Counted from the stretch's first letter, positions 1 to 6,933 are shown. The stretch is DNA of 13,666 nucleotides from JAWUVP01 sp034112285 (GCA_034112285.1 JAWUVP010000030.1:1-13666), one strand, 5' to 3'. Made by a program: numbers and translations. Notes: a model not told the origin generated them from the sequence alone.

Positions 1-1
1 C

Positions 2-1108
2 GAACGCTTCATTAAAGCCATGCATGAAGACGGCGACGCACTGGCAACCCTACGCCCAGATCGCGAACCCAAAGCCACCGAATACATTCCACAAATTGTC
101 GAGATGATTCAAACCCTAATCAACAAAGATTTTGCTTATGCTGCCGCCAACGGCGATGTGTATTTTAAAGTTAACAATGTAAAAGACTATGGCGTACTCA
201 GCCACCAAAGTTTAGAAGACATGCAAGTCGGCGCGCGCATTGAAGCCAACAATAATAAAAATGACCCGTTAGATTTTGTATTATGGAAAGCCGCCAAAAA
301 AGGCGAGCCCGCATGGGACTCACCTTGGAGCCAAGGCCGCCCAGGCTGGCACATTGAATGCTCGGCCATGTCCACCAATGAATTAGGCGCGCACTTTGAC
401 ATTCACGGCGGTGGCTTAGATTTAAAATTCCCACATCATGAAAATGAAATCGCCCAATCCGAAGCCGCCACCGGCGAAAAATTTGTAAACACTTGGATGC
501 ACACCGGTTTAATCCGCGTGGCTGATGAAAAAATGTCGAAATCACTGGGCAACTTCACCACTATACGTGAAGCGTTAGAAGAGTATCGCCCCGAAGAAAT
601 TCGCTACTTCATGTTAAGCGCACATTACCGCAGCCCGCTCAATTATTCAGAGGCGAACATGCTTAGCGCCAAAGCCGCGCTAGAGCGCTTTTACACCGCA
701 TTACGCGATTTACCTATCGCCCAAGAAAGTGACGCGCTAGAATTTGAAAAACGCTTCCAAGATAAAATGGATGACGACTTCAACACCCCCGAAGCCCTAG
801 CGGTGTTATTTGACCTAGCTCGCGAAATTAATCGTAACAAAGAAACCAAGCCTGAAATCGCAGCACAATTAGCCGCGCTATTAAAACGCTTAGGCGGCAT
901 TTTAGGCATACTCCAAACCGATACCGAAGCTTACTTACAAGACAATGCTGACATGGACGTTAAAGCTATCGAAGCGCTAATCAACCAACGCTTAGAGGCG
1001 CGCAGCAACAAAGATTGGGCCACCAGCGACAGCATTCGCGATAAATTACACAGCATGGGCGTGGTGTTAGAAGATAATGCCAACGGCACCAGTTGGCGCC
1101 GTGGTTGA
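2..1108 (+). CDS. cysS: Cysteinyl-tRNA synthetase, 5' end missing (partial at window edge)
   Basis: Class I aminoacyl-tRNA synthetase that charges tRNA-Cys with cysteine in the cytosol. The frame is already open at the left edge (reads ERFIKAMHED), so the start and the N-terminal HIGH motif and first zinc-ligand cysteine lie outside the window; about 368 C-terminal residues are present. Visible family marks: GWHIECSAM with the second zinc-ligand Cys, the FPHHENEIAQSEA block that supplies the His and Glu zinc ligands, and the KMSKSLGNF ATP-binding loop (about 530-556). The C-terminal helical anticodon-binding region ends with the usual LEDxxxGTxWRRG-type tail. It converges on folD with a 90-bp gap in which I see no clear terminator. 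It looks intact and functional over the visible part. Confidence 0.97.
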   Translation, partial: ERFIKAMHEDGDALATLRPDREPKATEYIPQIVEMIQTLINKDFAYAAANGDVYFKVNNVKDYGVLSHQSLEDMQVGARIEANNNKNDPLDFVLWKAAKKGEPAWDSPWSQGRPGWHIECSAMSTNELGAHFDIHGGGLDLKFPHHENEIAQSEAATGEKFVNTWMHTGLIRVADEKMSKSLGNFTTIREALEEYRPEEIRYFMLSAHYRSPLNYSEANMLSAKAALERFYTALRDLPIAQESDALEFEKRFQDKMDDDFNTPEALAVLFDLAREINRNKETKPEIAAQLAALLKRLGGILGILQTDTEAYLQDNADMDVKAIEALINQRLEARSNKDWATSDSIRDKLHSMGVVLEDNANGTSWRRG

Positions 1109-1198
1109 TGGGTTGGAAGATTACAGCTCTTTGAAATAAGCATCGCGCTGTAAGAACAAGCTATTGAACTAAGTTAGAAAAGCTTCACGCATAAATCC

Positions 1199-2053
1199 CT
1201 ATTTATCGCGCAGCCTGGCCGCTATTAAGGTGTTTTCCATCAGCGTGGCCACCGTCATCGGCCCCACGCCACCGGGCACCGGTGTAATCCAGCTGGCGTA
1301 TTGCTTCGCCACTTCGAACTCAACATCACCCACTAATTTTTTGTTTTCAAGGCGGTTAATGCCCACATCAATCACAATGGCGCCTGGCTTTATCCATTCG
1401 CCTTTTACAATACCCGGTTTACCCACGCCCACCACCACTAAATCGGCGCGACGGACATGGTCGGCTAAATTTTTGGTGAAACGATGGCAAACGGTTACCG
1501 TACTGCCGACCAAAAGCAATTCTGCCGCCATGGGGCGGCCCACAATGTTGGAAGCGCCCACTACCACGGCATCTAGCCCGTAGGTGTCTATGCCCGTGTG
1601 TTCAATCAATTTAATAATGCCTTTAGGGGTGCAGGCTTCCAGCAATGGACGTCGTTGTAATAAAGTCCCTATATTATAAGGGTGAAAGCCATCAACATCT
1701 TTTTGAGGGTCCATGGCATCTAGTACTTTATTCGCATCAATATGTTCTGGCAGAGGCAATTGCACTAAAATACCATCAACGCCTAAATCAGCATTTAATT
1801 TTGCTATCAAGCTCAGTAAATCTTCTTGGCTGGTGGCCGCGGGTAAATCATAGGTTTGTGACTCAAACCCCACCTCCTCACACGCCTTACACTTGTGATG
1901 CACATAAATTTCTGAAGCTGGGTTACTGCCCACCAACACCACCGCTAAACAAGGCGCGCGTAGGCCTTGGGCCAAGCGCTGCTGCACCTTTACGGCAATC
2001 TCTTGGCGCAGTTTCACCGCAATCGCCTTACCGTCTAATATTTTTGCGCTCAT
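1199..2053 (-). CDS. folD: Bifunctional methylenetetrahydrofolate dehydrogenase / methenyltetrahydrofolate cyclohydrolase
   Basis: Interconverts 5,10-methylene-, 5,10-methenyl- and 10-formyl-tetrahydrofolate with NADP, supplying one-carbon units for purine and formyl-Met synthesis. The protein is 284 aa, the normal length. Catalytic landmarks match E. coli numbering: Y50 and K54 (YVHHKCKACEEVG), Q98 (ILVQLPLP), D121 (QKDVDGFHP). The Rossmann NADP loop GASNIVGRPM is at 166-175 and the signature PGGVGPMTVATL at 260-271. I chose the ATG at 2053 because a GAGG Shine-Dalgarno lies about 6 bases before it and the protein then begins MSAKILDGKAIA as in the family. The open frame continues further upstream to about 2179, but that would run into the tRNA-Pro gene. 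The tRNA operon is divergent. Confidence 0.97.
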   Translation of the reverse strand: MSAKILDGKAIAVKLRQEIAVKVQQRLAQGLRAPCLAVVLVGSNPASEIYVHHKCKACEEVGFESQTYDLPAATSQEDLLSLIAKLNADLGVDGILVQLPLPEHIDANKVLDAMDPQKDVDGFHPYNIGTLLQRRPLLEACTPKGIIKLIEHTGIDTYGLDAVVVGASNIVGRPMAAELLLVGSTVTVCHRFTKNLADHVRRADLVVVGVGKPGIVKGEWIKPGAIVIDVGINRLENKKLVGDVEFEVAKQYASWITPVPGGVGPMTVATLMENTLIAARLRDK

Positions 2054-2132
2054 GCAAGCCTCTGCTGGGATAGTAAAAAAGGATTCTCGCATGAAAATCA
2101 TTGATAAACCAGTAAAAAAACGCAGGGAAAGA

Positions 2133-2161
2133 TTGACGAAAGCTCCTAGTGTAGGTATTAT
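2133..2161 (+). promoter_or_regulatory. Promoter of the tRNA-Pro-Arg-His cluster
   Basis: A -35 TTGACG (2133-2138) and a -10 TATTAT (2156-2161) are separated by exactly 17 bases, only 10 bases upstream of the tRNA-Pro 5' end. This is a near-consensus sigma-70 promoter, and it is the only strong one I see for the three tRNAs, so they are probably co-transcribed. A pyrimidine-rich stretch (CTCCCTCG) follows the -10. Confidence 0.8.
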
Positions 2162-2171
2162 CTCCCTCGTT

Positions 2172-2248
2172 CGGGGCATAGCGCAGTCTGGTAGCGCGCC
2201 TGCTTTGGGAGCAGGATGTCGGGAGTTCGAATCTCTCTGCCCCGACCA
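2172..2248 (+). tRNA. tRNA-Pro(UGG)
   Basis: A 77-nt cloverleaf with encoded CCA. The acceptor stem CGGGGCA pairs with TGCCCCG (2238-2244), followed by discriminator A and CCA (2246-2248). The anticodon stem CCTGC/GCAGG encloses the loop TTTGGGA, giving anticodon TGG at 2206-2208, which reads CCN proline codons. The T-loop TTCGAAT is canonical. First gene of a three-tRNA operon. Confidence 0.97.
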
Positions 2249-2267
2249 CTTTTAGGTTTGTGGTCGT

Positions 2268-2295
2268 TAATTTAAGTTGGTATCAACTCAAATTA
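2268..2295 (+). other. Intercistronic hairpin between tRNA-Pro and tRNA-Arg
   Basis: Two 12-base arms (2268-2279 and 2284-2295) pair at 11 of 12 positions around a GTAT loop. There is no T-run after it, so it does not look like an intrinsic terminator; a processing or stability structure in the tRNA precursor is a possible role. Seen directly; function is inferred. Confidence 0.5.
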
Positions 2296-2364
2296 CGCCC
2301 ATACACCCAATCTTTCAACCCAAGAAAGGTTAACTTGATTGGCTTCGCCATGAAGGATTTATTT

Positions 2365-2441
2365 GCGCCCGTAGCTCATTTGGATAGAGCATCGGCCTTC
2401 TAAGCCGAGGGTAGCAGGTTCGAATCCTGCCGGGCGTACCA
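2365..2441 (+). tRNA. tRNA-Arg(UCU)
   Basis: A 77-nt cloverleaf with encoded CCA. The acceptor GCGCCCG pairs with CGGGCGT (first pair G-U). The anticodon stem TCGGC/GCCGA encloses CTTCTAA, so the anticodon TCT is at 2399-2401 and reads AGA/AGG. The base at position 32 is C, the residue that TtcA thiolates in E. coli tRNA-Arg(UCU); ttcA is encoded about 1 kb downstream. Confidence 0.97.
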
Positions 2442-2457
2442 GTTTACACCTGTTTAT

Positions 2458-2534
2458 GGTGGTCGTAGCTCAGTTGGTAGAGCCCCGGATTGTGATTCCG
2501 GTTGTCGAGGGTTCGAGCCCCTTCGGTCACCCCA
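2458..2534 (+). tRNA. tRNA-His(GUG)
   Basis: A 77-nt cloverleaf with the histidine-specific extra G(-1) encoded at 2458, facing C73 at 2531, and CCA at 2532-2534. The anticodon stem CCGGA/TCCGG encloses TTGTGAT, with anticodon GTG at 2492-2494. The acceptor stem contains two adjacent wobble pairs (G-U and U-G), a little unusual but still a complete helix. No intrinsic terminator is visible after it. Confidence 0.96.
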
Positions 2535-2731
2535 TTTTTATTCTCACTAAGCAATATTTAAAACGATTGAAATTTCGGTATTTCTGACTTATGAATTTGC
2601 ACTAGGCAAAACCCTCTTTCGCGCGCAATATATTCAAAATGATTTTGCCTGCCACAAATTTCGTTGCCATAAACACCTAACTTTCAATCTTTTTGAGTAC
2701 ATATTTCATTGCACATTATTAACAGCAAAAC

Positions 2732-2788
2732 TTGATCCTTTACAACTTCCGGTCTATAATATGACCATAAACTATGACTATGAGGTCA
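2732..2788 (+). promoter_or_regulatory. Promoter and likely autoregulatory operator of the toxin-antitoxin operon
   Basis: TTGATC (2732-2737), a 17-base spacer and a perfect TATAAT (2755-2760) form a strong promoter 31 bases before the antitoxin start. An inverted repeat GGTC-N8-GACC (2751-2766) straddles the -10 box, and a third half-site GGTC lies at 2784-2787 just before the start codon. Phd/YefM-type antitoxins bind palindromes at their own promoter, so this is the likely operator. The rest of the 239 bases between tRNA-His and here shows nothing else I recognise. Confidence 0.65.
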
Positions 2789-2791
2789 AAT

Positions 2792-3025
2792 ATGAAGAAA
2801 ACACTAATACCCGCAGGTAAATTTAAAGCCATGTGCTTAAAAATCATGGAAACAGTAAAGCTAGAGCATGTTAGTTATATCATTACTAAACACGGCAAAC
2901 CCGTTGCAATGCTAGTCCCCTGTAAAACTAGCGACAAACCGTTACATGGTCATATGGCGACTAGTGCTACCCTCCATGGTAATATTATTGACGCTATTGA
3001 CGAACCCTGGGATGCAATGTCCTAA
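2792..3025 (+). CDS. Antitoxin of the Phd/YefM family
   Basis: A 77-aa antitoxin expected to bind and inhibit the PIN toxin encoded immediately downstream and to repress their shared promoter. The N-terminal region has the Phd/YefM fold signature, including VSYIITKHGKPVAMLVP (the usual xxITKxGKPVAxLVP pattern); the C-terminal tail GNIIDAIDEPWDAMS matches the toxin-binding extension seen in this group. The ATG at 2792 is preferred over the in-frame ATG at 2774 because GAGG (2782-2785) lies 6 bases before it. Its TAA overlaps the toxin ATG by one base (TAATG), indicating translational coupling. Confidence 0.88.
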   Translation: MKKTLIPAGKFKAMCLKIMETVKLEHVSYIITKHGKPVAMLVPCKTSDKPLHGHMATSATLHGNIIDAIDEPWDAMS

Positions 3026-3429
3026 TGCAGTATTTATTGGATACACATGTTTGGTTATGGTTTGTACTAGGGGACAAGTCACTCAGCACACCCAACGCAA
3101 AAATAATAGAATCAGCTATCGGTAAAAATGCGGTTTATGTAAGTGCGATATCCGGCTGGGAAGTTGCTATGCTAGCAAAACGTGAACGGATCGCAATAAA
3201 CCAACCTTCATTGACTTGGATTAAAAAAGCGCTTGAAGGCATAGAATATCTAAATCTAAGTCCAGAGGTTTCCACTGACAGTTGTGCGTTGCCAGGAAAT
3301 TTTCATGCTGACCCGGCTGATAAAATTATTGTTGCAACAGCCCGTTTGAATAACTTAGTTTTACTGACACGCGATAAAAAAATTCTTGATTACGCTTTAG
3401 AAGGTTATGTCAGTGCAAAAAAAGTATAG
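3025..3429 (+). CDS. PIN-domain toxin (VapC-like ribonuclease)
   Basis: A 134-aa single PIN domain, predicted to be a Mg-dependent endoribonuclease held inactive by the preceding antitoxin. Acidic residues expected at the active site are all present: D6 (LLDTHVWLW), E46 (ISGWEVAML), D96 and D99 (HADPADKIIVATA) and D117 (LLTRDKKIL). This arrangement is typical of the Phd-partnered PIN family often annotated as type II toxins. It overlaps the antitoxin stop by one base. It ends 30 bp from the convergent ttcA stop with no evident terminator. The RNA target cannot be read from the sequence. The intact motif set suggests an active toxin. Confidence 0.9.
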   Translation: MQYLLDTHVWLWFVLGDKSLSTPNAKIIESAIGKNAVYVSAISGWEVAMLAKRERIAINQPSLTWIKKALEGIEYLNLSPEVSTDSCALPGNFHADPADKIIVATARLNNLVLLTRDKKILDYALEGYVSAKKV

Positions 3430-3459
3430 TAACTAACCGACGCCGTTCTAACTCAAATT

Positions 3460-4245
3460 TCAATCCTGCTCCTGCAACACCTCTAACCCCGAAAAATCCC
3501 ATAATTTTTTATCCATTAACTGGCTAGGCTGTACCGTTTGTAGCGCATGCAAAATATTGCTGGGCACTGTTGAGTTGTCTGCACTTAATTGGTCAACCAA
3601 TTTTTTCATTGCCACGCGTTTTAAATTTTCTTGCGAGCCACAAAGATTACAAGGAATAATCGGAAATTTCTGCTCATCACGATATTCTATAATATCGGCT
3701 TCTTGGCAATAAATTAGCGGCCGAATAACAATCAACTTTTTATCATCGGTCAATAATTTAGGCGGCATAGATTTTATGACGCCATTATAAAAAATAGACA
3801 TTAATAAGGTACGAATCAAATCGTCACGGTGATGGCCTAAAGCGACTTTATTAAAGCCGTTGTCACGTGCATACTGGTAAATAATCCCGCGACGTAAACG
3901 CGAGCAAAGCGAACAATACGTTTTACCGGCGGGAATTTTATCAACCACAACCGAATACGTATCACGGGTTAAAATTTCAAACGGCACGCCCTCTTTCGCC
4001 AACCATTCACGCAAGCCACTATCATCCCAGCCTGGCTGCGATTGATCTAAAGTAAAAGCCAACAACTCAATTTCATTGTTCATTTTACGCTGAATCAAAC
4101 GTAACATCTTGAGCATAGTGAAAGAATCTTTGCCACCAGACAAACAAACCAAGATTTTGTCTCCCTTGGCAATCATGGAATAGTCTCCACAGCCTTTTTC
4201 GGTATTATTTAATAATTTTCGTGCTATTTTGGATAAATCTTTCAT
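3460..4245 (-). CDS. ttcA: tRNA 2-thiocytidine(32) synthetase
   Basis: Adenylates and thiolates cytidine 32 in a subset of tRNAs (in E. coli, tRNA-Arg and tRNA-Ser species) using an Fe-S cluster. The PP-loop ATP site SGGKDS is at residues 36-41, the cluster-binding cysteines are in CSLC (C111, C114) and PCNLC (C199, C202), and the ALGHHRDD and MPPKL blocks are conserved. At 261 aa it is shorter than E. coli TtcA (311 aa), lacking the long C-terminal tail. I chose ATG 4245, with AAGG five bases after which ATG begins; a GTG at 4251 in the same frame would overlap the ribosome site. It is the last minus-strand gene before the convergent toxin operon, and the upstream gap carries a separate + strand transcription unit. 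Confidence 0.95.
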   Translation of the reverse strand: MKDLSKIARKLLNNTEKGCGDYSMIAKGDKILVCLSGGKDSFTMLKMLRLIQRKMNNEIELLAFTLDQSQPGWDDSGLREWLAKEGVPFEILTRDTYSVVVDKIPAGKTYCSLCSRLRRGIIYQYARDNGFNKVALGHHRDDLIRTLLMSIFYNGVIKSMPPKLLTDDKKLIVIRPLIYCQEADIIEYRDEQKFPIIPCNLCGSQENLKRVAMKKLVDQLSADNSTVPSNILHALQTVQPSQLMDKKLWDFSGLEVLQEQD

Positions 4246-4296
4246 AAACACCTTTTATTCATTAGATTATGACAAAAAACCTCGCCCTATTCCCTA

Positions 4297-4324
4297 TTTA
4301 CGCCGGCGTTTTAGTCCGTATAAT
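4297..4324 (+). promoter_or_regulatory. Orphan + strand promoter upstream of a predicted small RNA
   Basis: A perfect TATAAT (4319-4324) is preceded by TTTACG (4297-4302) with a 16-base spacer. No protein gene on the + strand follows; the next + strand signal is the intrinsic terminator at 4403-4428. It therefore appears to drive a short noncoding transcript. The -35 is only a partial match, so the call rests mainly on the -10 and on the terminator. Confidence 0.5.
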
Positions 4325-4330
4325 TTCTGC

Positions 4331-4428
4331 TATCAGAACAGTTTGTTCACCAGCGTCCTGTCTTCGGTTTTTGGCCCCCCCTAAAACTGAAGACGGATAT
4401 CGAGCCCTAGCTTGCTAGGGCTTTTTTT
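4331..4428 (+). ncRNA. Predicted ~100-nt small RNA with a C-rich apical loop
   Basis: Not a family I recognise. The unit lies between divergently oriented promoter regions, with ttcA read away to the left, and the stop of a minus-strand transporter gene on the right. Predicted structure: a central stem of 12 pairs (4360-4371 with 4383-4394, one G-U), extended by CC/GG after a bulged T at 4359. It displays an 11-base loop that contains seven consecutive C residues (4375-4381). An intrinsic terminator follows at once. C-rich loops in bacterial small RNAs commonly pair with G-rich Shine-Dalgarno sites, so translational control of mRNAs in trans is plausible. The 5' end is estimated from the -10 box and is uncertain by several bases. 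Confidence 0.5.
4403..4428 (+). terminator. Strong Rho-independent terminator (+ strand)
   Basis: An 8-bp perfect stem AGCCCTAG/CTAGGGCT closes a CTTG loop and is followed by seven T residues (4422-4428). On the + strand this is a textbook terminator; on the minus strand no T-run follows, so it is not a conventional terminator for the transporter gene whose stop codon overlaps the T-tract. Confidence 0.9.
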
Positions 4429-5686
4429 ATGTCTTATCTTCTTTGATAAAATACACCGCCACCAAGGCCAAAACATTACAGACTGGTAACACCGATAAGG
4501 CAATGCGAAACTCTCCAGTGGTAAAAGTGCTCACCAGATGCGTGGTGCTGGCGCCCGCCAACACATCAAGAAAGTGCCCCACTAGCGGCTGAAACAAAGC
4601 GCCGCCCGCCATAACTAACATATTGGTAAAGCCAATCACCACACCGGTGGCCCACATGGGGTTATCTTCTGAATTAATCGCAAAACACAGCAACATGCTC
4701 GAAGTAAAAAAACCAAACAAAAACAGTAACGCCACCAGCACTACCATACTACTGATAGTGAGATACAACACCGCCGCTAAGGATAACAATGCCCCTAAAG
4801 CGCCAAGCTTCAGCACCGGCAAGCGCGAACCCAACCGGCCCGACCACCAACCATGAAAGGGTCCGCCGCAGGCAATACCCACAAACATAGCCGTGGCCAA
4901 CAATGCCGCCTCAGGCCGAGTAACGTGATGCGCCTGCATTAAAAATGGTACGCTCCACAATTCAGTAAAAGCAGAAATAGGCGCCACCATCAGCCCCGCA
5001 AAGCCTGCTACCAACCAAGTTTTAGGGTTGCGCAACACACAGCTCAAGCCACGCCAAAAGTTAGGCATAATGGCTTTATCTTCTGGCCGGCCCTCAACAG
5101 GACAACCCATCGTTTCAGGGCTATCACGCACAATAAGCGTAATAAGCAGTGCTAACAGCGCGCCAATGCAACCGGCGACAAACAAAGCTTCACGCCAGCC
5201 AATGCTATTAACCACTATCGCCAACGGCGCCTCGCCCGCAATAGCCCCCATCACGCCTAGCGTATTCGTAAAGCCAATCACCACCGCCAACCATCGATGG
5301 TTAAACCAATTACGTGCCAATTTCACCGTGCTAATAAACGCAAACGCCGAACCCATGCCGGTGAGAATGCGGCCAAATTCAGCCACCCATAATTGATGCG
5401 TATGTGAAAAAGCAAAACTGCCCAACGCCACACAAATGGCCGCAATGGTTAGCAGGCGGCGAATACCGAACCGGTCTAGCATCATGCCCACAGGAATTTG
5501 CAGCGATGCATAAGCGTAATAATAGAAAGCCGATAAGGCGCCCAAAGTTGCTGCATCCACTTTAAAAGCGTGCATTAAATTTGGCACCATAACAGTAGGT
5601 GAAATTCTTAAGAAAAACTCGTAAGCATAAAATAAGGCGGCAACAGCCCAGATAATCCAAGCGCGGCGCATGCAGTGTTTGACCAT
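4427..5686 (-). CDS. Major facilitator superfamily transporter
   Basis: A 419-aa polytopic inner-membrane protein with about twelve hydrophobic helices, the usual MFS length. The first helix starts near residue 9. The cytoplasmic loop 2-3 signature appears as GMMLDRFGIRRLL (residues 67-79), and the RWLAVVIGFTNTLGVMGA and GVVIGFTNMLVMAGGALFQP helices of the two halves resemble each other, as expected of the internal repeat. The substrate cannot be assigned; relatives in intracellular gammaproteobacteria are often annotated as organic-anion or nutrient MFS carriers. The ATG at 5686 is chosen because AAGGGG lies 7 bases upstream; the open frame extends to 5713 without a comparable site. It appears monocistronic. 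Confidence 0.9.
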   Translation of the reverse strand: MVKHCMRRAWIIWAVAALFYAYEFFLRISPTVMVPNLMHAFKVDAATLGALSAFYYYAYASLQIPVGMMLDRFGIRRLLTIAAICVALGSFAFSHTHQLWVAEFGRILTGMGSAFAFISTVKLARNWFNHRWLAVVIGFTNTLGVMGAIAGEAPLAIVVNSIGWREALFVAGCIGALLALLITLIVRDSPETMGCPVEGRPEDKAIMPNFWRGLSCVLRNPKTWLVAGFAGLMVAPISAFTELWSVPFLMQAHHVTRPEAALLATAMFVGIACGGPFHGWWSGRLGSRLPVLKLGALGALLSLAAVLYLTISSMVVLVALLFLFGFFTSSMLLCFAINSEDNPMWATGVVIGFTNMLVMAGGALFQPLVGHFLDVLAGASTTHLVSTFTTGEFRIALSVLPVCNVLALVAVYFIKEDKT

Positions 5687-5710
5687 GATATAACCCCTTA
5701 ATGAAAGCAG

Positions 5711-5742
5711 CACATCATACTAAACTTAGGCAGATAAGCCAA
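5711..5742 (+). repeat. Direct repeat copy 1 (matches 6991-7022)
   Basis: A 32-bp segment beginning CACATCATACTAAA matches 6991-7022 at 28 of 32 positions. It is followed at 5745-5772 by a shorter version of the leader found at 7085-7120 (AACTTGTATTA and TTTAGGTAG shared). Thus the upstream region of the barrel gene at 7157 exists twice in the same orientation, although the barrel gene fragment beside this copy is inverted. Confidence 0.75.
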
Positions 5743-5764
5743 TTAACTTGTATTAATAGGCGGT

Positions 5765-5989
5765 TTAGGTAGCATGCGAACATCGCTCCTTTAAGCAGGA
5801 TTTATACGCGCCAAGGTTAATCAGGGTGGGTTGTTGATAATGAGTAACTTGGCAGGATTCAGGGAACGTGGATTTAGGATTACCAGCCTGATTAACACTA
5901 AAGCCGAATGAGCCGCACCAGCTTGGCCCAGCCATGGCCTAGGGCGTGGCCAGCAGTATTACGGGAATTAAATAAGCTTTTTTCATCAT
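5765..5989 (-). pseudogene. Broken inverted paralogue of the outer-membrane barrel gene at 7157
   Basis: Reading the minus strand from the ATG at 5989 (preceded by AAGGATGC as at 7157) gives 75 codons aligning with the start of the downstream barrel protein. Both begin MMKKAYLI or its equivalent. Then come xMAxPSWxGSxGF, NxAGNPK and QQPTxIxxGAxK in the same order. Codon 17, inside the signal peptide, is a TAG stop (5939-5941). About 15 codons are missing in the middle compared with the intact gene, and the rest of the barrel (about 170 residues) is absent. The fragment is therefore a nonfunctional remnant. It occupies most of the gap 5714-6060; the remainder holds the direct repeat and nothing else I recognise. 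Confidence 0.8.
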
Positions 5990-6060
5990 GCATCCTTTCA
6001 AGAAGTGAACGAGTTTAAGGTTGAATTAACAATTATGAGTGAAAATATTAAAGGATTATA

Positions 6061-6933
6061 TTATTCAGGTGCGTCTAGTTTAGAAAGCAGATTATCTAAA
6101 TAAGCTTCTACACCAGGCTGCTTTAATTGATTCATGGGATATTTTGCCGCCGTCATGAATTCAAATACACTTGAGGCACTTGCCCCCGTTTCGCGCATTA
6201 GCAAGGCCGCCAGATAGAATGCGCTCACCCCACCTCCCGTTTCACAATGAATATAGGGAGACCTCTGGGGGGATTCTTTAAACACCTCCATGCAAGAAAA
6301 AAAAGCCACCAATTGCTTTTTATCAATCACAAATCGAAGCTCGCCCGCAGAGTGCTTTTGCGCCGTGGTTAAATCAAACCAATATGCACAGTAGTTGTAG
6401 ATTTGTTCTTCGAACCCCGCGCGATGATAACCGCAGGTTATAGACGTTGTATCGAGAGCTTCTTTGAGTGTTAACCCTGACATTAAATTTTTTCTAAAGA
6501 CATTCCGCACCCCTTTGGGTATGGCTTTCATCGTTTCGGCCTGATCCAAAATATGATCATCAAAATTATCAGCGCTATACAAGTGCAAGGCGATCTCTTC
6601 AACATAGGCCGAGACGACTAGATCTAAAGACTTATATAAATCTTTGAGTAGTATTTTACTGTTTGCGTGTGCCACACCGCGCTCACGTTTTTGAATCACA
6701 GTTATTGTGTCAAAACAATTTATGCACCTAGAATCACACATAATGACATCTGTAATCCGCTTGTCTTTAATAAGTTTACGAAACTTAACTAAATTAGTGA
6801 TAGAAATACTCGGGCTACCACCAAATAGGCCTAAAGGTGCTCCAAACTTAGTTAGGCTAAAATACCGACCATATTTTGTTAATTTATAAAGTATTAAAGT
6901 GTTGATTTGTAATTTAGGATTAAAGGGCTTCAT
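6061..6933 (-). CDS. Tyrosine-phosphatase-like protein lacking the catalytic arginine
   Basis: A 290-aa soluble protein without signal peptide or clear membrane segment. Residues 228-246 carry a sequence that aligns with the dual-specificity/tyrosine phosphatase P-loop HCxxGxxR(S/T): H229, C230, G233 and S237 are present, but position 236 is Val instead of the obligatory Arg. The flanking helix AFYLAALLMRETG also resembles the phosphatase helix, and the region GLFGGSPSISITNLVKFRK (36-54) with ITDVIMC (60-66) resembles the N-terminal strand-helix part of such enzymes. The loss predicts a catalytically dead pseudophosphatase or a divergent enzyme. The start ATG at 6933 has only a weak GTGGG upstream. 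Base composition is AT-richer than neighbouring housekeeping genes. The assignment is from pattern similarity only. Confidence 0.6.
   Translation of the reverse strand: MKPFNPKLQINTLILYKLTKYGRYFSLTKFGAPLGLFGGSPSISITNLVKFRKLIKDKRITDVIMCDSRCINCFDTITVIQKRERGVAHANSKILLKDLYKSLDLVVSAYVEEIALHLYSADNFDDHILDQAETMKAIPKGVRNVFRKNLMSGLTLKEALDTTSITCGYHRAGFEEQIYNYCAYWFDLTTAQKHSAGELRFVIDKKQLVAFFSCMEVFKESPQRSPYIHCETGGGVSAFYLAALLMRETGASASSVFEFMTAAKYPMNQLKQPGVEAYLDNLLSKLDAPE

Noticed and set aside
1230..1583. A 117-codon + strand frame opposite folD
   Set aside because: Antisense shadow of a conserved gene; the composition is simply the complement of the folD codons.
2054..2171. A promoter for folD on the minus strand
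   Set aside because: I could not find a convincing -35/-10 pair; several AT-rich stretches are present but none stands out.
4325..4340. A possible LexA box (CTG...ACAG) near the small RNA start
   Set aside because: The spacing is one base short of the 16-base consensus and the left half-site is CTGC, not CTGT.
4269..4418. A 49-codon open frame on the + strand across the predicted small RNA, beginning MTKNLALFPIYAGVL
   Set aside because: There is no Shine-Dalgarno before its ATG. The ATG lies upstream of the predicted transcription start, and the stop falls inside the terminator stem. The structured RNA explains the region better.
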